A stretch of 5,919 nucleotides of DNA, taken from an uncultured Lachnospiraceae bacterium. GTDB lineage: Bacteria > Bacillota > Clostridia > Lachnospirales > Lachnospiraceae. A program made the position numbers and the translations under genes. Within the stretch, counting starts at the first letter, position 1. The number at the start of each line of letters is the position of its first letter. The stretch covers positions 1-5,919 of the forward strand of contig CAMWXF010000132.1 of NCBI GenBank assembly GCA_947178115.1, written 5' to 3'. Below are positions 1 to 5,919 of the stretch, piece by piece. The notes beneath the pieces were generated by a model that saw nothing but the letters and a program-made list of their open reading frames with translations, searched no databases and was not told the origin of the DNA.

Positions 1-1897
1 CATTCTGATCCTCGACTCTGCTGTTTACTTCCTGGCTTGCCGCAGACAATTCCTGCGTCTCGCTGGATATGCCGGAGAATGTATCCACGATCTCGTTCTT
101 GTTTTTATTCAGCTTATCGACCGCATTTTCCAGTTCATTGATATCACTGCCCATACTCAGAATGTCGTCACTGATCCTCTGGAATACGCCCTGCGTCTCT
201 TCCATTGCCGACATACTTTCTACCGTAGTCCCCTGAATCTCTCCGATCTGCGCGCTGACATTTCTAATCTCATTCTGTATTTCCGTAATGATCTGATTAA
301 TGTTCTGCGTCGCCGAAGTGGTCTGCCCTGCAAGCTGTCCGATCTCCTCTGCTACGACCGCAAATCCTCTGCCTGCCTCACCGGCTCTGGCCGCCTCAAT
401 CGATGCATTCAATGCAAGCAGTGATGTCTGGGTAGCAATCTCACTGATCGTCTTGCTGATACCATCGATGGAAACCGACTTCTGCGACAGACTATTAGCT
501 GTCTCATATGTAGCATCCTGTATTTCACGGCTCAGATTGATCTTCTCAGACAACATACTAACCGTGTGCATTCCGTCATTACACTGTTGAACCGCCGCAT
601 TCGCAACTTCGTTCATCCGTTCCATTCCCTCGGCAACCTGCGTTAGCTTATCCGCAAAATCCGCCAGATTCTCATTCGCGACCTGCGTCTGTTGTGCCAC
701 ATCATCAATGGCGAGAACGATCTGATCCAATGTATCCTTAACAGATGCATTATTCGTAACCGTACTCTCCACAGAACCTTCTACATTTTCAAACTGCGTA
801 CGAAGTACACTGGATGCATTCATCATCTGCTGCACGATCTCATGAAGTGCATAACGCATTTCCTGTATCGCCCGATCCATAATGGCCATTTCGTCTTTTC
901 GTTTCGGATTAAGTGCACTCTCTTTAAGCTGAAGTTTCAACTCTCTGAGTTCGGTAACCTCATTCTGCATGATCAGAATCGGTTTCGTAAAGGTTCCGCT
1001 ATAAACGGCCACGATAATCGCCGCTACAATTGCAGACACGATCAAAACCACTACCGCATACTTCAAAATCTGTACTACCACCTGATTATAAACAGATGCC
1101 GGTGTTACAACTATGATGTTCCATCCGATCGTGCCAACCGGCCACGCTTTCAGATATTTGCTCTCGCCGTCATAGTCTACCATCTGGCTTCCGTCGGTGA
1201 TTGCCGTAACATATGCACCGTTCATAACATCCGCCATTTTAACCGTATTAGCTTCCGTAGACATAAATGCATCGTTTTGGTGCATCAGGATCGAGCCCGA
1301 ATTATTCACCAAAAATGCATAGCTGCCATCTGTGGTATCCACCACCTCGTCCATCAGATCAAACAGAATCGGAAGTTGCAGATCCATACTGATCACGCCG
1401 CTGCTGCCATCCGGACATTTAAAATTACGCCCGACGGGAACTACCATATTACCGGTAACAGAGTCTAAGAAAGGCTCACTACATACCTTTTCTTCCGATT
1501 CGATCGCTCCCACATACCATGGACGCTTGGTAAAATCCCATCCCTCGTCCGGTACCCATCCGGCACCGTCATAATACTCGCCACTGGTAAAGGCAACATA
1601 AATATCCGTTGTGTTATCATTAGCCGCTGTCAGTGCCTGCAGGTAATCCCACAGTCTCTCTTTGTTCAGCTCGTCCTGCGTCGTCATATACACGTTAATC
1701 GTGTCAAGCACCGCGGAGTTGCCTTCAATCCACTCGTTGACCTTCGCCGCGTAATACTCAGCCTCTGTCTTATACTGCTCGTCATTCATGCTCGCGATCC
1801 GGTTCTTTGCAACCGTCAAGATACATAAAATTGCGACTATCATGCAGCCAATACAGATCACTGAAAAAAATGTTGTTAACTTTGCCCTGATTTTCAT
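1..1897 (-). CDS. Methyl-accepting chemotaxis protein with dCache sensor domain (C-terminus cut by window edge)
   Basis: This is a transmembrane chemoreceptor that would sense an extracellular ligand and control the CheA kinase through CheW. The reading frame is open from the ATG at 1897 to the window edge (632 codons, no stop). GGAGGT at 1904-1909, 6 nt upstream, fixes the start. TM1 is about residues 10-29 and the extracytoplasmic sensor about 30-278. The sensor carries KRPWY (R125, W127, Y128), PFLD (D145) and SMD (D172), typical of dCache_1 domains. TM2 is about 280-299. A divergent HAMP follows at about 301-353 (TKP with P306; DEMA at 335-338 in place of the usual DExG). The long signalling coiled coil then has the conserved hairpin tip at about 485-520, including [20 protein letters not shown] and [11 protein letters not shown]. 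From HAMP end to tip is about 150 residues, which fits the 44-heptad class common in Firmicutes; on that model only about 25-40 residues are missing. The ligand is not known; an amino acid is an inference from the motif. Confidence 0.96.
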   Translation of the reverse strand, partial: MKIRAKLTTFFSVICIGCMIVAILCILTVAKNRIASMNDEQYKTEAEYYAAKVNEWIEGNSAVLDTINVYMTTQDELNKERLWDYLQALTAANDNTTDIYVAFTSGEYYDGAGWVPDEGWDFTKRPWYVGAIESEEKVCSEPFLDSVTGNMVVPVGRNFKCPDGSSGVISMDLQLPILFDLMDEVVDTTDGSYAFLVNNSGSILMHQNDAFMSTEANTVKMADVMNGAYVTAITDGSQMVDYDGESKYLKAWPVGTIGWNIIVVTPASVYNQVVVQILKYAVVVLIVSAIVAAIIVAVYSGTFTKPILIMQNEVTELRELKLQLKESALNPKRKDEMAIMDRAIQEMRYALHEIVQQMMNASSVLRTQFENVEGSVESTVTNNASVKDTLDQIVLAIDDVAQQTQVANENLADFADKLTQVAEGMERMNEVANAAVQQCNDGMHTVSMLSEKINLSREIQDATYETANSLSQKSVSIDGISKTISEIATQTSLLALNASIEAARAGEAGRGFAVVAEEIGQLAGQTTSATQNINQIITEIQNEIRNVSAQIGEIQGTTVESMSAMEETQGVFQRISDDILSMGSDINELENAVDKLNKNKNEIVDTFSGISSETQELSAASQEVNSRVEDQN

Positions 1898-1934
1898 AGA
1901 ATTACCTCCGCAAATAACATAATTCCCTTCAGCA

Positions 1935-1959
1935 AAACAGTTTCTCCCACACACTGTTT
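1935..1959 (-). repeat. Inverted repeat in the chemoreceptor leader
   Basis: On the minus strand AAACAGT and ACTGTTT form a perfect 7-bp inverted repeat around an 11-nt centre (1942-1952). It starts at about the predicted transcription start, just below the -10 box. It could be a protein-binding operator or a weak 5' hairpin in the mRNA. It is AT-rich and has no downstream U-run, so it is not an intrinsic terminator. Chance is possible. Confidence 0.4.
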
Positions 1960-1965
1960 GTTACT

Positions 1966-1994
1966 ATTATACTAAACGTTTTATAAATACACAA
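1966..1994 (-). promoter_or_regulatory. Probable sigma-A promoter of the chemoreceptor gene
   Basis: Read on the minus strand, TTGTGT (1989-1994, three of six matches to TTGACA) is followed by a 17-nt spacer and a perfect TATAAT (1966-1971). Transcription would start near 1959 and leave a leader of about 60 nt before the ATG at 1897. The -35 box begins 5 nt past the stop codon of the upstream hydrolase. The spacer holds the 8-bp palindrome AAACGTTT. I see no sigma-28-type motility promoter (TAAA-N15-GCCGATAA) here. Inferred from sequence only. Confidence 0.6.
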
Positions 1995-1999
1995 TATTT

Positions 2000-3229
2000 T
2001 TATACAATTCTCCTAACAGAAACAATGCTTCGATAGGTCGCAGCCGCGATCTTGATTCCCGTCCGTTCTGTACTGGCATGAACGATCTGCCCGTTTCCTA
2101 TGTAGATACCCACATGCCCACCGTAATATATAATATCTCCCGGCTGTGCCTCGGAATAAGATACCGCTCTGCCGGCTCCGGACTGCGCATAGGAACTTCT
2201 CGGCAACGAGTAGCCGAAAGCCTGATAGACCGCCATCACAAAACCAGAACAGTCCGCTCCGTTGGTCAGACTGGTTCCGCCTGCCACGTAAGGCGATCCG
2301 ACGTATTTACATGCGAAATCCGCAATCTGCTGTCCTTTGCCGCTTCCGGAAGAGGACGGTTTTGGTGTCTCCTTCTTCTGCTCTTTACTGGTATCGTTAC
2401 CGGAATCCGAGTTGTCGTCTGCCGCAGCCAACTGCTCCGCCTTTTTACGCTCCTCTTCCTCCTTACGTTTGCGCTCTTCTTCCTCCCTGCGCTTACGCTC
2501 CTCTTCTTCCAGCTTCTTGATCTGTGCCGTCTCCTGCTTGATCTTAGCCGTGTAGACAGCCGCCTCCTGCTTTGCTTTTGCTAATACAACATTGTAGTTT
2601 TCATACTCCTGCTGTTTCTGCGCCAGTACTTCCTCCACATAGGCTTCTTCCTCTTCCAGCTCGCTTCGGGAAGTATCCAGCTCGGATTTCTCTTCTTCCA
2701 GACTATCCTGAAGCGCCGCTACCTGCTGCACAATCCCTTCATACTCTTCCAGCAGTCTTCTGTCATATTCGTAGAGCTCCTCCACATAGCTTGCCTTGTT
2801 CATGATCTCGCCCATGCTCTTCGCACCGAAGAACATCTGCAGATAGGATACTTCCCCCTTCTCATACATGAACCTGATACGGACCTTCATGGCCTCATAC
2901 TGCTTATTTTTCTCCGCCAGCGCAGCGTCATACTCCTCCTGCGCTTTCACAATGTCCGCCTCTTTATTCTCGATCGCTTCTTTGATCAGATTGATATCGG
3001 TCAGAAGCGCCACCATTTCCGCATCCAGCTCGTCGATCTCCTGCCCGATGTCCGCCTGCGCACCCTTATAATCGGAAATCTGCTGATTGACATCCTTAAG
3101 CTGCGACTGATTATTCTTAAGCTCCTCCTGCAGATCAGAAATCGTGGTGGCCGTCGCCGTGTCTGCCGCCAGTATAAGCAATATGAAGGATAGCACAATA
3201 CATATCGTCTGTGTATATCTTCTCCTCAT
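2000..3229 (-). CDS. Secreted coiled-coil NlpC/P60 peptidoglycan endopeptidase (CwlO/PcsB-like)
   Basis: This is a likely cell-wall hydrolase acting outside the membrane. The C-terminal NlpC/P60 fold (about residues 302-409) normally cuts stem-peptide bonds such as gamma-D-Glu to diaminopimelate. The catalytic set is visible: Cys327 in ADCSGF, His372 in GGHVGIYIG and His384 in IVHAS. The N-terminus is a Sec signal peptide (MRRRY, then a hydrophobic stretch ICIVLSFILLIL), with likely cleavage after the ATA ending at residue 27. Residues about 30-264 are predicted coiled coil. They include RIRFMYEKGEVSYLQMFFGA and a following stretch (about 117-161) typical of the PcsB/CwlO/EnvC-like regulatory coiled coil, which in characterised proteins couples to FtsEX. 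A Lys/Glu/Arg repeat (241-264) and a Ser/Pro/Lys-rich linker (265-300) join the two parts. I chose the ATG at 3229 because AAGAGG lies 9 nt upstream and the signal peptide is compact. An in-frame ATG at 3256 would add nine residues but has a poor ribosome site. It follows asnS by about 42 nt with no terminator seen. Confidence 0.93.
   Translation of the reverse strand: MRRRYTQTICIVLSFILLILAADTATATTISDLQEELKNNQSQLKDVNQQISDYKGAQADIGQEIDELDAEMVALLTDINLIKEAIENKEADIVKAQEEYDAALAEKNKQYEAMKVRIRFMYEKGEVSYLQMFFGAKSMGEIMNKASYVEELYEYDRRLLEEYEGIVQQVAALQDSLEEEKSELDTSRSELEEEEAYVEEVLAQKQQEYENYNVVLAKAKQEAAVYTAKIKQETAQIKKLEEEERKRREEEERKRKEEEERKKAEQLAAADDNSDSGNDTSKEQKKETPKPSSSGSGKGQQIADFACKYVGSPYVAGGTSLTNGADCSGFVMAVYQAFGYSLPRSSYAQSGAGRAVSYSEAQPGDIIYYGGHVGIYIGNGQIVHASTERTGIKIAAATYRSIVSVRRIV
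2438..2509 (-). repeat. Three tandem 24-bp units coding for EEEERKRR-type repeats
   Basis: Three consecutive 8-residue units, EEEERKRR, EEEERKRK and EEEERKKA, lie at the end of the hydrolase coiled coil. At the DNA level this is an imperfect 24-bp tandem repeat in frame. The charged pattern suggests a single rigid alpha-helix or a coiled-coil extension between the regulatory coil and the catalytic domain. Gain or loss of units would keep the frame, so copy number may vary between strains; this is inference. Confidence 0.8.
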
Positions 3230-3238
3230 CCCGCCGTT

Positions 3239-3244
3239 CCTCTT
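3239..3244 (-). promoter_or_regulatory. Ribosome binding site favouring the internal start of the NlpC/P60 gene
   Basis: AAGAGG on the minus strand, with a further GGGGAG just upstream, lies 9 nt before the ATG at 3229. The alternative ATG at 3256 has only GGA with a 5-nt gap and a TAGG abutting the codon. The site therefore favours the shorter protein, but the choice is not certain. Confidence 0.5.
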
Positions 3245-3271
3245 CTCCCCATTCATCCTAATCCGGTAAAC

Positions 3272-4672
3272 TTATAATTCGCAGTTATTCACTGTTCTCG
3301 GGAACGGAATCACATCTCTGATGTTGCTCATACCGGTCAGATACATGACACATCTCTCAAATCCCAGACCAAACCCCGCATGACGCGCGGAACCGTATTT
3401 CCTGAGATCCAGATAGAACTGATAATCCTCCTTATTCAGACCCAGCTCCTCCATTCGCTTCTCTAAGAGATTCAGATCATCCTCTCTCTGGCTGCCGCCT
3501 ATGATCTCACCGATTCCCGGCACAAGACAATCCATAGCCGCCACGGTCTTGCCGTCCTCATTCAGTTTCATATAGAAAGCCTTGATCTCCTTCGGATAAT
3601 CGGTCACAAAGACCGGACGCTTAAATTCCTGTTCCGTCAAGTACCGCTCATGCTCGGTCTGCAAGTCACATCCCCATGACACCTTGTATTCAAACTCATC
3701 ATTATGTTTCTCCAGAATACTGATCGCCTCCGTGTAAGTCACATGCGCAAAGTCGGAATGAAGCACATGATTAAGCCGCTCGATTAGTCCCTTATCAACG
3801 AACTGATTAAAGAAATTCATCTCCTCCGGCGCATTGTCCAGCACATATCGGATCACATGCTTTAACATCGCCTCCGCAAGTTCCATGTCATCTGTCAGAT
3901 CGGCAAACGCAATCTCCGGCTCGATCATCCAGAACTCCGCCGCATGTCTGGTCGTGTTGGAATTCTCAGCACGGAAAGTCGGACCGAAAGTATACACGTT
4001 CTTAAACGCAAAAGCATATGTCTCTACGTTCAACTGCCCGCTGACAGTCAGATTTGTTGCCTTGCCGAAGAAATCCTGACTGTAATCCACCTGTCCGTCC
4101 TCCGTCATGGGCAGGTTGTTCATATCCATCGTTGTCACCTGAAACATCTCACCTGCTCCCTCGCAGTCGCTTCCCGTAATAATAGGAGTGTGCACATACA
4201 CAAAACCTCTCTCCTGAAAAAAGGTGTGAATCGCGTAAGCAATCAGAGAACGCACGCGGAATGTCGCCTGAAACGTATTAGTTCTCGGTCTCAGATGAGA
4301 GATCGTCCGTAAATACTCGAAGCTGTGCCGCTTCTTCTGCAGCGGATAATCCGCCGTGGATTCTCCTTCTATGATGATCTCGGCCGCCTGCATCTCAAAT
4401 GCCTGCTTCGCCTGCGGTGTAGCCACGATCTTTCCCTTTGCCACGATTGCCGATCCCACATTCAGCTTAGAGATCGTCTCAAAATTATCAAGCGTATCGC
4501 CGTACACTACCTGCAACGTCTCAAAGAAAGTGCCGTCGTTTACTACAATAAATCCGAACGTCTTAGAATCTCTGATGCTTCTCACCCATCCGCCGACCGT
4601 TACTTCCTTGTCGATATAGTTCTCCGTGTTACGATACAACTCCTTAATGTCTGTCAGATTCATGCTGCTCAT
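3272..4672 (-). CDS. asnS: Asparagine--tRNA ligase (AsnRS, class II)
   Basis: This cytoplasmic enzyme charges tRNA-Asn with asparagine using ATP. It is 466 residues, the usual bacterial AsnRS length. An N-terminal OB-fold anticodon-binding domain (about 20-105; [19 protein letters not shown]) is followed by the class II catalytic core. Motif 1 lies around 155-166 ([12 protein letters not shown]). Motif 2 is at 230-253, with [20 protein letters not shown] (R234, E236). Motif 3 is at 433-447 ([16 protein letters not shown]440). [10 protein letters not shown] (211-220) and [10 protein letters not shown] mark it as AsnRS rather than AspRS. The start is well supported: AAGGAGAGG (4680-4688) lies 7 nt before the ATG at 4672, and a second ATG three codons on is too far from it. 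The 72-nt gap upstream is too short for a T-box leader, so no amino-acid-specific riboswitch is visible. It sits between two genes for exported proteins and shows no terminator on either side. Confidence 0.98.
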   Translation of the reverse strand: MSSMNLTDIKELYRNTENYIDKEVTVGGWVRSIRDSKTFGFIVVNDGTFFETLQVVYGDTLDNFETISKLNVGSAIVAKGKIVATPQAKQAFEMQAAEIIIEGESTADYPLQKKRHSFEYLRTISHLRPRTNTFQATFRVRSLIAYAIHTFFQERGFVYVHTPIITGSDCEGAGEMFQVTTMDMNNLPMTEDGQVDYSQDFFGKATNLTVSGQLNVETYAFAFKNVYTFGPTFRAENSNTTRHAAEFWMIEPEIAFADLTDDMELAEAMLKHVIRYVLDNAPEEMNFFNQFVDKGLIERLNHVLHSDFAHVTYTEAISILEKHNDEFEYKVSWGCDLQTEHERYLTEQEFKRPVFVTDYPKEIKAFYMKLNEDGKTVAAMDCLVPGIGEIIGGSQREDDLNLLEKRMEELGLNKEDYQFYLDLRKYGSARHAGFGLGFERCVMYLTGMSNIRDVIPFPRTVNNCEL

Positions 4673-4744
4673 AATATAACCTCTCCTTCTTCATCCCTTA
4701 TTGTTTGTCTTCTCGGAAAACTCCGATCAATAACTGCAACCCCG
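4673..4744 (-). other. Short intergenic gap between the foldase gene and asnS
   Basis: This holds the asnS ribosome site (AAGGAGAGG, 4680-4688) and a small inverted repeat, TCGGA/TCCGA (4713-4717 and 4722-4726), with a 4-nt loop. The repeat has only 5 pairs and is not followed by a T-run, so it is unlikely to be a terminator. No convincing -35/-10 pair is seen; the best, TTGATC with AACAAT, needs a 19-nt spacer. This favours read-through from the upstream gene. Confidence 0.5.
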
Positions 4745-5896
4745 TTAATCTTCTATCGTGGATATCATCTCGATCTTACCGTTTTCTTTCAGATAATCCA
4801 TGACATTCCTTCTCATTACCTGCTCCCGCAGCATTTCCATGTCCATGCTCTCCTTAAATTTCTCCTCGGATTCGTAACCGTAGACTTCCACTCTGCTACC
4901 CACTTCCTCCTGTATCTGCTCTTCGGTGGGATTTAGCCCTTCCGCATCGGCAATCGCCTGGAACATGATATACTGCTGTGCCGCTGTCAGCGCCTCTGTC
5001 TTAAATTTCTCTTCATATCCCTCCGGATCCAGTCCGTAATACTCCTGCATATAATCCTTCAGCGTCATATTCATAGAAACCGCATTGGCATTCATGACAT
5101 CCTTGAGATTCTGTGTGAAACGCTCCACCATCTTAGCGGGAGGCTCCTTGAAAGAACATTCCGACATAACCGCGTTTGTTATGGTTGTCTCGATTGTATT
5201 CTGATAATTCTGCACTTCCGTCTCATAGAAATAATTGTACACATAGTCCCGCAAATCTTTCTCTGTCTTACAGTCTTCTATTCCCAGAGTCTGTACAAAC
5301 TCATCGTTCAATTCCGGTGTCACTTGTTTGCTGATACTGTTGACCGTAACCTCGAATATGACCGGCACCCCCGCAAGGTCGGGATTCCTTTCATAAGGGT
5401 CCGGAAACTTCAAATCCAAAGATACCGTCTCACCGATATTCACGCCGATCAGCCCTTCCTCGAAACCGTCTATAAATCGACGGGAGCCGATCGTCAGATC
5501 AAACCCTGTACCCGTACCGCCATCAAAAGCCTCTCCGTCAATATAGCCGACGAAATCAATATTGACCGTATCGCCGATCTCCACGGCTCTGCCGGTGACC
5601 TCCTCCGTCGTAGTATAGTTCGGCAGGATATAATACTGAATGTACATGTCCACAAGCCCGTCCTCCACTACCGGTTCCGCGGCGGAAGCTTCTATTCCGA
5701 TATAATTTCCCAGTGTCACATAATCCGTTGCCTTGATGTCTTTCAGATATACCTTGTCTCCGCAGGCGGTAAGAATCATCGATAGAAGAAACGCTGCCAT
5801 CGGTATCATCATTTTCTTTCCGCAAAGGCCTCTTCCATGCATACGATCCGGACGTTCTACGTCTCTTACAATATTATTTTTCCTTATATCATCCAT
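4745..5896 (-). CDS. Lipoprotein trigger-factor-like FKBP peptidyl-prolyl isomerase
   Basis: This is probably a membrane-anchored foldase for exported proteins. A hydrophobic segment ending in the lipobox LTAC (IPMAAFLLSMILTACGDK) puts the lipidated Cys at residue 45. The mature part has a FKBP-type domain (about 104-190) with DFVGYIDGEAFDGG, GSRRFIDGFEEGLIG and LAGVPVIFEVTV, which closely resembles the FKBP domain of trigger factor. A trigger-factor C-terminal region follows (about 192-376), opening with VTPELNDEFVQTLGI and then largely helical and acidic. The N-terminal ribosome-binding domain of cytosolic trigger factor (GFRxGKxP signature) is absent; about 60 residues with no recognised domain lie between the lipid-anchor Cys and the FKBP domain. 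Length is 383 residues against about 430 for trigger factor. TGAGG (5903-5907), 6 nt upstream, selects the ATG at 5896. An ATG at 5908 overlaps that site. A later ATG (residue 19) would give a more compact signal peptide but lacks a ribosome site. asnS follows after 72 nt. The export role is inferred from the lipobox. Confidence 0.9.
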   Translation of the reverse strand: MDDIRKNNIVRDVERPDRMHGRGLCGKKMMIPMAAFLLSMILTACGDKVYLKDIKATDYVTLGNYIGIEASAAEPVVEDGLVDMYIQYYILPNYTTTEEVTGRAVEIGDTVNIDFVGYIDGEAFDGGTGTGFDLTIGSRRFIDGFEEGLIGVNIGETVSLDLKFPDPYERNPDLAGVPVIFEVTVNSISKQVTPELNDEFVQTLGIEDCKTEKDLRDYVYNYFYETEVQNYQNTIETTITNAVMSECSFKEPPAKMVERFTQNLKDVMNANAVSMNMTLKDYMQEYYGLDPEGYEEKFKTEALTAAQQYIMFQAIADAEGLNPTEEQIQEEVGSRVEVYGYESEEKFKESMDMEMLREQVMRRNVMDYLKENGKIEMISTIED

Positions 5897-5902
5897 AATA
5901 AA

Positions 5903-5907
5903 CCTCA
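5903..5907 (-). promoter_or_regulatory. Ribosome binding site of the lipoprotein foldase gene
   Basis: TGAGG on the minus strand lies 6 nt before the ATG at 5896. It overlaps an in-frame upstream ATG (5906-5908), which therefore is unlikely to be the real start. Only 12 nt lie between this site and the window edge, so the promoter cannot be seen. Confidence 0.6.
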
Positions 5908-5919
5908 TTTCTGTATGCT

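Noticed and set aside
692..1468. Open frame of 258 codons on the plus strand, antisense to the chemoreceptor
   Set aside because: It lies wholly inside a gene with clear domains on the other strand. Its product is rich in His, Arg, Cys and Ile without domain-like order, and it lacks a ribosome site. It looks like a codon-usage shadow.
1972..1988. CcpA cre-like site in the chemoreceptor promoter spacer
   Set aside because: The central AAACGTTT fits, but the outer TG and CA positions of the cre consensus do not match.
4713..4726. Possible intrinsic terminator between the foldase gene and asnS
   Set aside because: The stem has only 5 base pairs and no T-run follows it on the minus strand.
4673..4744. 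T-box riboswitch for asnS
   Set aside because: The leader is 72 nt, far shorter than a T-box, and no specifier stem or antiterminator is visible.
4325..4936. Open frame of 203 codons on the plus strand across the foldase-asnS junction
   Set aside because: It spans the ends of two well-supported minus-strand genes and the gap between them, and its translation resembles no protein family I recognise. Treated as a shadow.
5851..5863. Inverted repeat GACGT-TCT-ACGTC near the 5' end of the foldase gene
   Set aside because: It is 5 bp per arm and inside the coding n-region of the signal peptide. It would matter only if the true start were the later ATG, for which no ribosome site is seen.

Overview
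This 5.9 kb window reads as ordinary chromosome from a low-to-mid GC Gram-positive bacterium. Clostridia is likely, and the Lachnospiraceae are my best guess. The basis is family knowledge plus gene style: strong AGGAGG-type ribosome binding sites, a direct asparaginyl-tRNA synthetase, a CwlO/PcsB-like NlpC/P60 wall hydrolase, a lipid-anchored trigger-factor-like foldase and a dCache-type chemoreceptor. The genus is inference only; no search was possible.

All four genes lie on the minus strand, so transcription runs from high to low coordinates. In that order they are: (1) a trigger-factor-like FKBP peptidyl-prolyl isomerase with a lipoprotein signal peptide (4745-5896); (2) asnS, asparaginyl-tRNA synthetase (3272-4672); (3) a secreted coiled-coil NlpC/P60 peptidoglycan endopeptidase (2000-3229, or to 3256 with the upstream ATG); (4) the first 632 codons of a methyl-accepting chemotaxis protein that runs off the left edge (1-1897).

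The first three genes are separated by 72 and about 42 nt. I see no intrinsic terminator in either gap, so they may form one transcription unit. The chemoreceptor is probably transcribed separately: a consensus TATAAT with a 17-nt spacer lies in the 102-nt gap after the hydrolase, and its -35 hexamer starts 5 nt past the hydrolase stop codon.

Two neighbouring genes have envelope jobs, secreted protein folding and cell-wall turnover, with a housekeeping tRNA synthetase between them. The chemoreceptor looks like a separate motility function. There are no RNA genes, mobile elements, CRISPR arrays or gene-free stretches over 300 bases. I found no convincing new system. The points most worth a second look are the extracytoplasmic trigger-factor-like lipoprotein and the near-complete amino-acid-binding signature in the chemoreceptor's sensor domain.
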